Shown here piece after piece: positions 9,535 through 18,799 of a DNA stretch of 35,221 nucleotides. This DNA is from Candidatus Cacconaster equifaecalis. Its GTDB lineage: Bacteria > Bacteroidota > Bacteroidia > Bacteroidales > UBA932. The position numbers and the translations under genes are program-made. Location of the stretch: NCBI GenBank assembly GCA_018064445.1, contig JAGHVE010000004.1:1-35221 (forward strand). The letters are read 5' to 3'. The stretch's first letter is position 1; every line of letters begins with the position of its first letter. The notes under the pieces were generated by a model. The model saw only the letters and a list, made by a program, of their open reading frames with translations. It was not told the DNA's origin and did no database searches.

Positions 9535-11025
9535 ATGGCCAGGACCGTTGACAAGAAGAAGCCCGAGAAGGTGAATATCGGCGCCATCGGAGAGGAGATG
9601 GGAGGGCTGAAGCCCCCTCAGGCGATTGATATTGAGGAAGCCGTGCTTGGAGCCCTGCTTCTCGAGCCGAATGTCGTTCCCGATGTCCTGGACCAGATTC
9701 AGTCCGATTGCTTCTACAAGGATGCCCACAGGAAGATATTCGAGGCCATCGCGAAGCTGGCCGGAAGGAATGACCCCGTCGACATCTTCTCCGTTGCCGA
9801 CGAGCTGACCAAGTCCGGTCTGCTGGAGGAGGTCGGAGGAATGGCCTACCTGAGCCAGCTCTCCACCAAAATCGGGGCGGCGGCTCACGTCGAGTATCAT
9901 ACCAAGGTCCTTCTTCAGAAGTTCATCCAGAGGGAGCTGATAACAATTTCGTACGATATCCAGAAAAAGGCTTTCGACGACAGCCTGCCAGTGGATGACC
10001 TTGTGGACAGCGCGGAGCAGAGTATCTTCAACCTCGCCGAGCGCAATATGCGCAGCGAGACTGAGACGATCAAGAGCATCATCAACCAGGCGATAGCGGA
10101 GATTGAGGAGAACCAGAAAAGGGAGGACAGCCTGAGCGGCGTACCTTCCGGATATACCGGCATCGACAAGGTGACTTACGGATGGCAGAAAGCCGACCTG
10201 ATCATTCTCGCGGCCCGTCCATCCGTCGGCAAGACGGCGTTCGTCCTGACGATGGCAAGGAATATGGCTGTCGACTACAACGTGCCCGTGGCGTTCTTCT
10301 CTCTCGAAATGCCTGCCACTCACCTTGTCAAGAGATTGATGGTCAGTGAAACGGGCCTTGGCACCGACAAGATAAGGGGCGCGAAAAAAATGACCCCCGA
10401 TGAGTGGACCCAGTTGAACCAGGGACTCAACAATCTTTCCCAGTCACCGCTGTGGATAGATGACACTCCGTCCCTCTCGATTTATGAATTCCGTTCCAAG
10501 GCAAGGCGTCTGGTCGAAAAGAACAACGTAAGACTGATAATCGTCGATTACCTTCAGCTTATGGCCGGTCCTCCCGAGCTGCGCGGGATGCGTGAACAGG
10601 AGGTTGCCTCCATCAGCCGTTCGCTCAAGGCGATAGCCAAAGAGTTGAAAGTCCCCATCATAGCCCTGTCCCAGCTCAGCCGTGCCGTTGAGACCAGGGG
10701 CGGCAACAAGCGTCCCCAGCTGAGCGACCTCCGTGAGTCGGGAGCCATAGAGCAGGATGCGGACATAGTGATGTTCATCCACCGTCCCGAGTATGTGGGT
10801 GTTCAGGATGAGGCATCGTTCCCAGGTGAAACGGACGTGATTATCGCCAAGCACCGAAACGGTGAAGTCTGCGACGTGAAGATGAGATTCCTGGCCTCCG
10901 AAGTCAGGTTTGTCGACGTCAATGACGGAGAATCCTACTACGATGGAGAAGGACAATATACGCTGACCCAATCAGGACTCAATTCCATAGATGATTTCGG
11001 TCCCGGCAATGAATTCGAACCTTAG
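9535..11025 (+). CDS. dnaB: Replicative DNA helicase DnaB
   Basis: DnaB is the hexameric 5'-3' helicase at the replication fork. At 496 residues it is of normal length. The N-terminal primase-interacting domain covers about residues 22-125. The RecA-like ATPase follows, with Walker A in ARPSVGKTAF (about 225-235), FFSLEMP, Walker B in LIIVDYLQLM (about 332-341), LSQLSRAVE, and LRESGAIEQDAD. No intein is inserted at the usual sites. The ATG at 9535 lies 4 nt after the zinc-ribbon gene. Confident call. Confidence 0.97.
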   Translation: MARTVDKKKPEKVNIGAIGEEMGGLKPPQAIDIEEAVLGALLLEPNVVPDVLDQIQSDCFYKDAHRKIFEAIAKLAGRNDPVDIFSVADELTKSGLLEEVGGMAYLSQLSTKIGAAAHVEYHTKVLLQKFIQRELITISYDIQKKAFDDSLPVDDLVDSAEQSIFNLAERNMRSETETIKSIINQAIAEIEENQKREDSLSGVPSGYTGIDKVTYGWQKADLIILAARPSVGKTAFVLTMARNMAVDYNVPVAFFSLEMPATHLVKRLMVSETGLGTDKIRGAKKMTPDEWTQLNQGLNNLSQSPLWIDDTPSLSIYEFRSKARRLVEKNNVRLIIVDYLQLMAGPPELRGMREQEVASISRSLKAIAKELKVPIIALSQLSRAVETRGGNKRPQLSDLRESGAIEQDADIVMFIHRPEYVGVQDEASFPGETDVIIAKHRNGEVCDVKMRFLASEVRFVDVNDGESYYDGEGQYTLTQSGLNSIDDFGPGNEFEP

Positions 11026-11038
11026 AAATTGTTTTGAA

Positions 11039-11905
11039 ATGAAGAAACTATCCCTCTTGACTTTTTTTCTTGCGGCAGTGGCTTTCACTGACCTCGCCCA
11101 TTCTCAGGAACTGCCCTTCACGGGAGGCGAGAGCCTGGAGTATGTCATTACCTACAAGGCCCTCTTCACGGCGGATATGGTGCGCGTGAGTCTTGATCTC
11201 ACATCCGAAAAGGACCCTCAGAGAGGAGATGCATTCCACGCAGTCACCAAGATAACGACTTTCAAGTTCTGGGACTCCTTCTACAAGATGCGGGATACCT
11301 ACGAGACCTGGTTCCGCAGCGATGCATCCATCTCTCCCATCCGCTTCCACAGGGATGCCCACGAGGGAAAGAGTTACAATTCGGAGTCCTGGCTCGACTG
11401 GTCCGAGGATTTGTCGCAGGCCAAGGTGAAGATTGAGAAGGACGGAAAGCCTGTCAAGGACACGGTCTTCAGCGAAGAAGGCGTTCTCAGGGACATAATC
11501 AATGCCCTTTATCTGGCCCGCATTCTGGATTACGACCAGATGCAGAGCAGCGGCAAGCCCTTCGAGGTGACGATGACCCCCTACCGCGACATACTGAAAC
11601 TGCGGGTCCGCTTCGTCGGCAAGGAAGAAGTTTCCGCAGGCAAGGCGGGCAAGTTCAAGGCCCTTAAACTTGCATTGGCAATCACGCCCAAGGATACCGA
11701 CAACAGCGGCAGCGGGTTCAAGATCGGCGCTTCCGAGAACGGTACATACGAAAACGGGGAAAAGATATTCCTCTGGGTCAGTGACGATCAGAACCATATT
11801 CCGGTCTATTTCTCCGCTCCCGCCTCAATCGGCTCCATAAAGGGGAAACTGTCCCAGTACAAGGGTTTGAAATACGAATTGAGCAGCAAGATAGCGAATG
11901 AATAG
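11039..11905 (+). CDS. DUF3108 domain exported protein
   Basis: The track starts this ORF at 10991, but the ATG at 11039 begins a good signal peptide (MKKLSLLTFFLAAVAFTDLAHSQ), so that start is preferred; it gives 288 residues and avoids overlapping dnaB. The mature protein begins ELPFTGGESLEYVITYKALF and continues with a beta-rich DUF3108 pattern, including YETWFRSDASISPIRF and the late IFLWVSDDQNHIPVYF. DUF3108 proteins are periplasmic or envelope proteins without a settled function. The 3' end overlaps rseC by 8 nt, which suggests coexpression with the rseC/rnf genes. Confidence 0.82.
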   Translation: MKKLSLLTFFLAAVAFTDLAHSQELPFTGGESLEYVITYKALFTADMVRVSLDLTSEKDPQRGDAFHAVTKITTFKFWDSFYKMRDTYETWFRSDASISPIRFHRDAHEGKSYNSESWLDWSEDLSQAKVKIEKDGKPVKDTVFSEEGVLRDIINALYLARILDYDQMQSSGKPFEVTMTPYRDILKLRVRFVGKEEVSAGKAGKFKALKLALAITPKDTDNSGSGFKIGASENGTYENGEKIFLWVSDDQNHIPVYFSAPASIGSIKGKLSQYKGLKYELSSKIANE

Positions 11906-12335
11906 GATTGACAGGGTTGAACACGACGGCGTTGTGGCTGAAATCTCCGAATCTTCCATAAGTGTGGAGATAGTCAGCAAGTCCGCCTGCGCTTCCTGTC
12001 ACGCGAAAAGTGTCTGTGCCGTAGGGGACAGCGCCGTCAAGATAATAGAAGTTCCGCTGACCATCGGGACGATGGCCGCCGACTGCAAGGTCGGGGACAG
12101 GGTCAAGGTGATTCTGGACTCTTCTCTCGGAGTAAACGCCGTATGGATAGCCTACGTGGCTCCTCTGGCATTGCTGCTTGCTTCGATACTTGTATTTTCT
12201 TCAATCGGGATGAGAGATTTGTATACCGGCCTTCTCTCAGTCGGGGTGGTGGCTCTGTACTATGTCATACTCTCCTTCTTCAGGAACCGTCTGTCAAGGA
12301 TATTTACTTTTTCAATAGAACCAAACAATCAATAG
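11898..12335 (+). CDS. rseC: RseC/MucC family membrane protein
   Basis: This 145-residue protein has the RseC/MucC layout: a short N-terminal domain with the cysteine motif CASCHAKSVC (about residues 31-40) followed by two membrane segments (about 79-100 and 107-127). In gammaproteobacteria RseC acts in sigma-E control and in reducing SoxR with Rnf proteins. In Bacteroidota a homologue often opens the rnf operon, as here, 3 nt before rnfB. A redox or assembly role for Rnf is likely but inferred. It overlaps the DUF3108 gene by 8 nt. Confidence 0.88.
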   Translation: MNRIDRVEHDGVVAEISESSISVEIVSKSACASCHAKSVCAVGDSAVKIIEVPLTIGTMAADCKVGDRVKVILDSSLGVNAVWIAYVAPLALLLASILVFSSIGMRDLYTGLLSVGVVALYYVILSFFRNRLSRIFTFSIEPNNQ

Positions 12336-12338
12336 AAT

Positions 12339-13193
12339 ATGTTAAAGACGATACTTCTGACCGCTGTCTGCCTGCTTGTGCTGGGACTGTTTTTTGCGGT
12401 GGTGTTGTATTATGTGGCCCGGAAATTCAAGGTTGAGGAGGATCCGCGGATAGATACGGTCGAATCAATTATGCCGGGGGCGAATTGCGGAGGCTGCGGC
12501 TTCGCCGGGTGCCGCTCTTTTGCGGAGAATGTGGTCAAGGCACCGGATATGAAGGGTTTCTTCTGCCCTGTCGGGGGTAATGCCACGATGGAAAAGGTGG
12601 CTGCCGCTCTGGGAAGGGCCGTTGAGGCAGGCACCCCGAAGGTGGCGGTGGTCCGCTGCAACGGAGGATGCGACAACAGGGCCCGGACGAACGTCTATGA
12701 CGGAAGTTCTTCCTGCCGCGTGAGCGCTTCGCTCTATGGCGGGGATACGGACTGCCGTTACGGATGCCTTGGGCTGGGAGACTGTGTCTCCGCCTGCAAG
12801 TTCGACGCAATTCATATCGATCCTCAGACTCACATTGCCCGTGTGGACGATGAGAAGTGCACCTCTTGCGGGGCCTGCGTGAAAGCTTGTCCCAAAGGTG
12901 TGATAGAGTTGAGGGACAAGGGATTCAAGAACAGGAGAGTATATGTTTCCTGTGTCAACAGGGACAAGGGGGCGCTTACGCGAAAAGCTTGCTCGGTAGG
13001 TTGCATCGGCTGCGGTAAATGTACGAAGGTATGCCCGTTCGAGGCGATAACCGTGAAAGACAACGTGGCCTATATCGATTACACTAAGTGCAAACTGTGC
13101 CGCAAATGCTATGATGCGTGCCCCACAAAGGCTATTCAAGCCGTCAATTTCCCCAAACCCGTAATAATCAAGCAAGATGAAGAAAACGTTTAA
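12339..13193 (+). CDS. rnfB: Rnf complex subunit RnfB (polyferredoxin)
   Basis: RnfB takes electrons from reduced ferredoxin into the Rnf complex at the inner membrane. It has one N-terminal membrane segment (about residues 5-25), a Fe4S-domain motif with C50, C53, C58 and C76 (ANCGGCGFAGC...C), and a cysteine-rich ferredoxin region that includes CTSCGACVKACP, CIGCGKCTKVCP and CKLCRKCYDACP. At 284 residues it is long relative to the roughly 190-residue gammaproteobacterial form because of the extra cluster motifs, as in other anaerobes. Its 3' end overlaps rnfC by 17 nt. Confidence 0.95.
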   Translation: MLKTILLTAVCLLVLGLFFAVVLYYVARKFKVEEDPRIDTVESIMPGANCGGCGFAGCRSFAENVVKAPDMKGFFCPVGGNATMEKVAAALGRAVEAGTPKVAVVRCNGGCDNRARTNVYDGSSSCRVSASLYGGDTDCRYGCLGLGDCVSACKFDAIHIDPQTHIARVDDEKCTSCGACVKACPKGVIELRDKGFKNRRVYVSCVNRDKGALTRKACSVGCIGCGKCTKVCPFEAITVKDNVAYIDYTKCKLCRKCYDACPTKAIQAVNFPKPVIIKQDEENV

Positions 13194-14511
13194 AATTGGT
13201 GGTATCCATCCGGATGACAGCAAGATATCCTCTAACGCCGCTGTCGAACAGATGCCTGTCGGTGCGGAGGTTTGCATCTCGATGGCCCAGCATCTTGGGG
13301 CACCTGCAACTCCGGTCGTTTCCGTCGGGGACAAGGTCAAGGTCGGACAGGTGATAGGAGAGCCGGCAGGATTCATTTCAGGTTTCGTGCACGCTTCCGC
13401 AAGCGGGACGGTAAAAGCCGTGGAGCCCAGACCGGACATTCTCGGAAATCCCGTTCCGCACGTGGTGATAACGGTCGAAGGGGATGAGTGGGAAGAAGGC
13501 ATTGTCCTCGCGAATGACCCGGTACCCGTGCCCGAACTTTCAAGGGAAGAGATAATAGACAGAATCCGCAGGGCCGGTGTCGTGGGGCTCGGGGGAGCAT
13601 CTTTCCCCACTCACGTGAAGCTGAATCCCCCCAAGGAGAAAAAGGCGGAGGTCCTGATTCTGAACGGTACCGAATGTGAGCCGTTCATAACTTCCGACGA
13701 CAGGCTGATGCGCGAGAGACCAACAGGAATTCTGACAGGTGCCGCCATCATAATGAAGGCGCTCGGTGTCGATCTCTGCTATGTCGGTATCGAGGAAAAC
13801 AAGCCGGAGGCAATCGCCAGTATGACCGAAGCCGCGAAGAACTGTTCCGGCATCGTGATTGTAAAACTGGCCAAGAAATATCCGCAAGGCGGTGAGAAAC
13901 AGTTGATTGATGCCATAACGGGCAGGCAGGTTCCTTCCGGGGCTCTTCCGATAGATGTCGGGGCCGTGGTGCAGAACGTGGCCACCGCTTACGCGGTATA
14001 TGAGGCTGTATGCAAGAACAAACCTCTGATTTCCAATATCGTGACGATATCCGGCCACAGCCTGGCGTCCCAGCACAATTATGAGGTGAGGATAGGTACC
14101 CCCGTCTCTTCGATTCTGGAATATGCCGGAGTGACACTCGGGGATAACGTCAAGGTGCTCAGCGGAGGTCCGATGATGGGCAGATGCGTTTCCAATCCGG
14201 GCGCGACTACCGTCAAGGCCAACGGAGCCTTCACCATCCTGACTGAAAGCGAGACGAAGCGTGGTGTCGAAAGTGCCTGCATCCGTTGTGCCAAGTGTGC
14301 CGCCGCCTGCCCTATGGGGCTGGAGCCCTGGCTTCTGAGCAGACTGTTCCGCGCAGGGGACAGAAATGATGAACTTGAGAAGGAACGGGTGTTCGACTGC
14401 ATCGAATGCGGATGCTGCCAGTTCACCTGCCCCGCAAACATTCCGCTGCTTGACTCAATACGTCTTGGGAAAGCGGATGTGATGAAGATAATACGTTCAC
14501 GTGCTAAATAA
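13177..14511 (+). CDS. rnfC: Rnf complex subunit RnfC (NADH-binding side)
   Basis: RnfC is the peripheral FMN/Fe-S subunit where NAD+ is reduced (or NADH oxidised). The 444-residue protein begins with GGIHP and a barrel-sandwich-like region (VGDKVKVGQVIGEP), continues with the glycine-rich GLGGASFPTHVKL and NGTECEPF of the Complex I 51-kDa-like fold, a central SLBB-like part, and a C-terminal pair of [4Fe-4S] motifs, CIRCAKCAAACP (about 367) and CIECGCCQFTCP (about 408). It overlaps rnfB by 17 nt and is followed 6 nt later by rnfD. Confident call. Confidence 0.96.
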   Translation: MKKTFKIGGIHPDDSKISSNAAVEQMPVGAEVCISMAQHLGAPATPVVSVGDKVKVGQVIGEPAGFISGFVHASASGTVKAVEPRPDILGNPVPHVVITVEGDEWEEGIVLANDPVPVPELSREEIIDRIRRAGVVGLGGASFPTHVKLNPPKEKKAEVLILNGTECEPFITSDDRLMRERPTGILTGAAIIMKALGVDLCYVGIEENKPEAIASMTEAAKNCSGIVIVKLAKKYPQGGEKQLIDAITGRQVPSGALPIDVGAVVQNVATAYAVYEAVCKNKPLISNIVTISGHSLASQHNYEVRIGTPVSSILEYAGVTLGDNVKVLSGGPMMGRCVSNPGATTVKANGAFTILTESETKRGVESACIRCAKCAAACPMGLEPWLLSRLFRAGDRNDELEKERVFDCIECGCCQFTCPANIPLLDSIRLGKADVMKIIRSRAK

Positions 14512-14517
14512 CAGAAT

Positions 14518-15459
14518 ATGAGTAAATTATTGATATCACCATCTCCTCACGTCCACAGTGTCCATTCGACTCGGTCACTGATGAGGGACGTGCTGATTGC
14601 ACTGTGTCCGGCAGTCATTGTGAGCATTCTGCTCTATGGTCTGCCTTTCGTGCTGATTCTGGCCGTGAGCATCGGAGCCTCCGTTCTGACGGAGTATCTG
14701 ATTGAACGCTATATCCTGGGAAGGGAATCGACCGTATCCGATTTTTCGGCGGCGGTGACAGGATGTCTTCTTGCCCTCAACTTGCCGCCCTGCGCTCCCT
14801 GGTGGATTGCAGTCGTCGGCTCCGTCTTTGCGATAGGGGTCGTCAAGATGACTTTCGGCGGCCTCGGGCAGAACATCTTCAATCCCGCGATAGCGGCCCG
14901 TGTATTCCTGCTGGTATCATTCCCCGTCATTATGACGGACTGGGCCGTTCCTGACGCATTTTCAGGCGCAACTCCTCTCGGTGCAATCGCCGAAGGGGGT
15001 GCGGCACCCGTCCCCGGATTCAAGGAACTGTTCCTCTATAAGGTCGGAGGTTCCGCCGGAGAAGCCTCTGCTCTCGCGCTGCTGGCAGGTTTCGTCTATC
15101 TGCTTGTCCGCAGGGTCATTACGGTGACAATCCCTGTAGCCGTCCTCGGAACGGTGGCGGTCTTCTCGGGAATCCTGCATATAGTAAATCCCGAACTCTA
15201 CACGGGTCCCCTCTTCAATCTGTTCAACGGAGGTCTTCTGCTCGGAGCCATCTTTATGGCCACCGATTACGTGACTTCCCCGATGACGGTGAAGGGCCAG
15301 ATAATATTCGGTGCGGGCATCGGTCTTATCACTATGCTGATACGTTATTTCGGCGCCTATCCCGAGGGAGTTTCGTTCGCCATTCTGATAATGAACTGCA
15401 CGGTTCCTCTTATCAACAAATATTGCAAACCGCGCAGGTTTGGGGAGGTCAGAAAATGA
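14518..15459 (+). CDS. rnfD: Rnf complex subunit RnfD (flavinylated membrane subunit)
   Basis: RnfD is an integral membrane subunit homologous to NqrB and carries covalent FMN. About eight to ten hydrophobic helices are apparent over 313 residues. The flavinylation motif DAFSGATPLG is present, with T152 as the expected FMN acceptor, and FGGLGQNIFNPA (about residues 115-126) and MATDYVTSPMT near 250 are family hallmarks. Covalent attachment needs an ApbE flavin transferase, which is not in this window. The stop overlaps the rnfG start (ATGA). Confidence 0.95.
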   Translation: MSKLLISPSPHVHSVHSTRSLMRDVLIALCPAVIVSILLYGLPFVLILAVSIGASVLTEYLIERYILGRESTVSDFSAAVTGCLLALNLPPCAPWWIAVVGSVFAIGVVKMTFGGLGQNIFNPAIAARVFLLVSFPVIMTDWAVPDAFSGATPLGAIAEGGAAPVPGFKELFLYKVGGSAGEASALALLAGFVYLLVRRVITVTIPVAVLGTVAVFSGILHIVNPELYTGPLFNLFNGGLLLGAIFMATDYVTSPMTVKGQIIFGAGIGLITMLIRYFGAYPEGVSFAILIMNCTVPLINKYCKPRRFGEVRK

Positions 15460-16034
15460 GTATGGAATCGAATTTCAAGAATATGACGGTCGTTCTGGGG
15501 ACGATATGTCTGGTGTGCTCGCTTCTTCTGGGGAGCGTTTATGCCGTGACCAAGGCTCCTATCGACCAGGCCGGGGTCGCTAAGGTGAATGCGGCAATCT
15601 CACAGGTCGTCCCGGCTTTTGACAATGTCCCTTCGCAGGAGATGACCCAAGTGGAGGGAAGTGAAGTTTATGTGGCAAAGCAGGCGGGGCAGACCGTAGG
15701 ATATGCCGTCAAGGTCGCCGCTGCCGGTTTCGGCGGGCAGATACAGATGATGGTCGGATTCCTGCCGGACGGAACAATCTACAACACCTCCGTCATATCT
15801 CACTCCGAGACTCCCGGACTCGGTGCCAAGATTGCCGGCGACGGTCAGCAGGCACCCCCGAGAGCCCAGATAGTGGGGAAAAATCCCGCGACCACCAGGA
15901 TTGCCGTAAAGAAGGATGGCGGTGACATAGACGCCATCACGGCTTCGACAATAACCTCCCGCGCATTTCTCAAAGGCGTGGAGACGGCATACGACGTATT
16001 TCTAAAAATCAGGTCCGATGAGCAGGAACAATAA
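15456..16034 (+). CDS. rnfG: Rnf complex subunit RnfG (FMN-binding)
   Basis: RnfG is a single-pass membrane protein with a periplasmic FMN-binding domain, homologous to NqrC. The track begins at 15423, but the ATG at 15456 overlaps the rnfD stop as ATGA and precedes a clean anchor (about residues 8-28), giving 192 residues. The flavinylation motif is DAITAST, with T165 as the predicted FMN site. SHSETPGLGAKI is the family-typical segment before it. It overlaps rnfE by 17 nt. Confidence 0.94.
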   Translation: MSMESNFKNMTVVLGTICLVCSLLLGSVYAVTKAPIDQAGVAKVNAAISQVVPAFDNVPSQEMTQVEGSEVYVAKQAGQTVGYAVKVAAAGFGGQIQMMVGFLPDGTIYNTSVISHSETPGLGAKIAGDGQQAPPRAQIVGKNPATTRIAVKKDGGDIDAITASTITSRAFLKGVETAYDVFLKIRSDEQEQ

Positions 16035-16614
16035 ATTGCAGATAATACTGGACGGAATCGTGCGGAACAATCCGACGTTCGTCCTCGTCCTCGGAATGTG
16101 CCCCACGCTCGGGACAACCACCTCGGCAATCAACGGAATGAGTATGGGACTTGCCACTATGTGCGTCCTTCTCCTTTCGAACATAGTCATTTCGGCAGTT
16201 TCAAGATTCATTCCCGACAAGGTTAGAATCCCCTGTTACATCGTGGTAATCGCCTCTTTCGTGACAATCGTGCAACTGCTTCTGCAGGCCTTCGTGCCCT
16301 CCGTCTATGAGGCATTGGGAATTTTCCTGCCTCTTATCGTGGTCAACTGCATAATCCTGGGGCGCGCTGAGGCATTTGCCAACAAGAACGGTGTCTGCGA
16401 CTCCGCCTGTGACGGAATAGGGGTGGGGATAGGTTTTACGATAGCCCTCACTGCAATAGGTCTTGTCCGCGAGATGCTTGGAGCGGGCTCGGTGTTCGGG
16501 TTCAAGTTCATTCCCGGTGACGGCGCCCTGGCTTTCATTCTTGCCCCCGGCGCGTTCATAGTGCTTGCATACCTGATGGTCATATTCCGCAAACTCACAT
16601 CTGACAAAGCTTGA
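16018..16614 (+). CDS. rnfE: Rnf complex subunit RnfE
   Basis: RnfE is one of the two small homologous membrane subunits (with RnfA) that form the core of the Rnf ion-translocation path. The 198 residues form about six membrane helices. Family motifs are [16 protein letters not shown] at the N-terminus, [13 protein letters not shown] in the middle, and [12 protein letters not shown] later. The cysteines in the two inverted half-motifs (near C28 and C110) fit the family pattern for an intramembrane [2Fe-2S] cluster shared with RnfA. The gene overlaps both neighbours. Confidence 0.95.
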   Translation: MSRNNKLQIILDGIVRNNPTFVLVLGMCPTLGTTTSAINGMSMGLATMCVLLLSNIVISAVSRFIPDKVRIPCYIVVIASFVTIVQLLLQAFVPSVYEALGIFLPLIVVNCIILGRAEAFANKNGVCDSACDGIGVGIGFTIALTAIGLVREMLGAGSVFGFKFIPGDGALAFILAPGAFIVLAYLMVIFRKLTSDKA

Positions 16615-16619
16615 CAGTT

Positions 16620-17225
16620 ATGGAGACAGTAATAATATTCATTTCCGCCATCTTCGTCAACAATATCGTGTTGACGCAGTTTCTGGGCATCTGCCCCTTC
16701 CTCGGGGTTTCCAAGAAAGTTTCCACGGCCATAGGGATGTCCGCCGCCGTTGCATTCGTGATGGCGATTGCCACCCTTTTCACCTGGCTGCTGCAATATT
16801 ATGTCCTGATTCCCTGGAGTATAGAATTCCTGCAGACTGTCAGCTTCATTCTGGTGATAGCCGGCCTGGTCCAGATGGTGGAAATCATCATCAAGAAGAT
16901 TAGCCCCGCTTTGTATCAGGCCCTGGGCATCTTCCTTCCTCTGATCACCACGAACTGTGTGGTTCTCGGAGTTGCAATCCAGGTGGTTTCCAACGAATAC
17001 AACTTCGGCTCCGGACCCCATATGCTGGGGCTGGGACAGTCCGTCGTCTTCGCAGTTGCGACAGCTCTCGGATATGGCCTTGCCCTGACTCTGTTTGCGG
17101 GAATCAGGGAACAGCTGGAACTGAGCAATGTCCCCAAGGCGTTCAAGGGTGTCCCCATCGCCCTTCTGACGGCAGGTCTGATGGCAATGGCATTCATGGG
17201 CTTCAGCGGTCTGGTAAGTTTCTGA
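16620..17225 (+). CDS. rnfA: Rnf complex subunit RnfA
   Basis: RnfA is the partner of RnfE in the membrane core. The track start at 16611 is a TTG overlapping the rnfE stop; the ATG at 16620 gives the expected N-terminus [18 protein letters not shown], so it is preferred (201 residues). Motifs include [13 protein letters not shown] and [10 protein letters not shown] with the conserved cysteines, and six helices are apparent. This completes the order B-C-D-G-E-A. DapB starts only 4 nt downstream. Confidence 0.95.
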   Translation: METVIIFISAIFVNNIVLTQFLGICPFLGVSKKVSTAIGMSAAVAFVMAIATLFTWLLQYYVLIPWSIEFLQTVSFILVIAGLVQMVEIIIKKISPALYQALGIFLPLITTNCVVLGVAIQVVSNEYNFGSGPHMLGLGQSVVFAVATALGYGLALTLFAGIREQLELSNVPKAFKGVPIALLTAGLMAMAFMGFSGLVSF

Positions 17226-17229
17226 CAAT

Positions 17230-17928
17230 ATGAATATAGCTCTGATAGGTTACGGCAGGATGGGCCACGAAATAGAGCGCATTGCGCTCTCAAGGGGTCA
17301 CAATGTCATCTGTCGGGTGGATGTCGGGAATCAGGAGGCTTTCGAAAGTCCGGAATTTGCCGCTGCGGACGTGGCGGTGGAGTTTTCGGCTCCCTCTGCG
17401 GCATACGATAACGTGAAGCGTGCATTTGCCGCCGGTGTCAAGGTGGTCAGCGGTACTACTGGCTGGTTCGAGGCTCACAGGCAGGAAATGGAGTCCCTGT
17501 GCGGGGATTCCGTTGGGGAAGGAGGACACACTCTGTTCTGGTCCAGCAATTTCAGCGTGGGTGTTGCCATATTCTCCGCGGTCAACCGCTATCTGGCGGG
17601 AATTATGGACGGATTTGAAGGCTACAACGTGTCAATGGAGGAGACTCACCACGTCCACAAGCTGGATGCCCCGAGCGGTACTGCCATTACGCTTGCCTCC
17701 GCAATCGAAGAGACGATAGGTAGGGTGAAGAAAGTCCCGATCACCTCATACCGTCAGGGTGAAGTCCCGGGAATACATACCGTGAAATATGAAAGCGGTG
17801 CCGATATCATCAGGATTACCCACGAGGCGAAGGACAGAAGCGGATTTGCCCTCGGAGCGGTGCTGGCCGCGGAATATGCCGCCCGGCACACGGGACTCTT
17901 GGGAATGAAGGATTTATTTGGTTTCTGA
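17230..17928 (+). CDS. dapB: 4-hydroxy-tetrahydrodipicolinate reductase
   Basis: DapB reduces the DapA product to tetrahydrodipicolinate with NAD(P)H. Its 232 residues are near the family's usual size. It shows the Rossmann motif GYGRMG at residues 7-12, VSGTTGW near 73, SSNFSVGV near 105, the signature ETHHVHKLDAPSGTA near 137, and SGFALGAVLAAEY near the C-terminus. The very short gap to rnfA and the 1-nt gap to dapA suggest one transcript. Confidence 0.96.
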   Translation: MNIALIGYGRMGHEIERIALSRGHNVICRVDVGNQEAFESPEFAAADVAVEFSAPSAAYDNVKRAFAAGVKVVSGTTGWFEAHRQEMESLCGDSVGEGGHTLFWSSNFSVGVAIFSAVNRYLAGIMDGFEGYNVSMEETHHVHKLDAPSGTAITLASAIEETIGRVKKVPITSYRQGEVPGIHTVKYESGADIIRITHEAKDRSGFALGAVLAAEYAARHTGLLGMKDLFGF

Positions 17929-17929
17929 T

Positions 17930-18799
17930 ATGGATACGAGAATCAAAGGGGCGGGCACAGCGCTTGTCACGCCTTTCACAAAGGACGGAAGCGTCGATTT
18001 GCCCGCGTTGCGCAGGATAGTCCGTCACAATCTGGACGGAGGAATTGATTTTCTGTGCGTTCTCGGCACGACTGCCGAGACCCCGACATTGACCTCCGAC
18101 GAACAGATGGCTGTCAGAAGGGCTGTCCTTGATGAGGTTTCCGGGGCGGTTCCCTTGATTCTGGGATTCGGGGGCAACAATACGGCTTCGATGGTCGAAG
18201 GTTTGAAAGCCGGTGATTTCGAGGGGTTTGACGCACTGCTGGTGGTGACCCCTTTCTACAACAAGCCCAACCAGGAGGGTCTGTATCAGCATTACAGGAC
18301 ACTTGCCGGGGTCAGTCCCAAGCCTATTTTCATATATAACGTGCCGGGCAGGACAGGTGTCAACATCCTTCCGGAAACGGTGGCGAGGCTTGCCGCCGAC
18401 TGCCCCTCGATTGTCGGCATCAAGGAGGCTTCCGGGAAGATTGAGCAGATAAGAAAGGTGATTTCCCTCTGCCCGAAGGATTTCGTGGTCCTTTCCGGGG
18501 ATGATGCCCTGACTTGTGAGATTATGGCATCCGGTGGTCAGGGGGTGATATCCGTGGCTTCGAACATTTTCCCTTCCCAAGTCGCCGCAGTGGTCCACAG
18601 CGAAGGCGAGGAGGCTCTGAAAGCCAATGGGCGGATAGAGAAATATTTCGGTCCCCTGTTTCAGGAAGGCAACCCCGTGGGCATCAAGGCGCTTCTCAGT
18701 GTGAAAGGCTTCTGTGAGAACCGTCTGAGACTTCCTCTGGTGACCGCTTCCGATGCGCTTGTGGAACTTTTCAAGAATGACTGCAATGGGAACGATTAA
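17930..18799 (+). CDS. dapA: 4-hydroxy-tetrahydrodipicolinate synthase
   Basis: DapA condenses pyruvate with aspartate semialdehyde, the committed step toward DAP and lysine. The track starts at a TTG (17918) inside dapB; the ATG at 17930, 1 nt after the dapB stop, gives the expected start MDTRIKGAGTALVTPF and 289 residues. The Schiff-base lysine is in GIKEASGK, the catalytic tyrosine in IYNVPGRTG, and the substrate loop reads LGTTAETPTL, where many phyla have GTTGE. The 3' end overlaps the next start by 14 nt. Confidence 0.95.
   Translation: MDTRIKGAGTALVTPFTKDGSVDLPALRRIVRHNLDGGIDFLCVLGTTAETPTLTSDEQMAVRRAVLDEVSGAVPLILGFGGNNTASMVEGLKAGDFEGFDALLVVTPFYNKPNQEGLYQHYRTLAGVSPKPIFIYNVPGRTGVNILPETVARLAADCPSIVGIKEASGKIEQIRKVISLCPKDFVVLSGDDALTCEIMASGGQGVISVASNIFPSQVAAVVHSEGEEALKANGRIEKYFGPLFQEGNPVGIKALLSVKGFCENRLRLPLVTASDALVELFKNDCNGND

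Noticed and set aside
12465-13610. 381-aa minus-strand ORF opposite rnfB/rnfC
   Set aside because: Antisense to confidently assigned Rnf genes; low-complexity composition and no motif.
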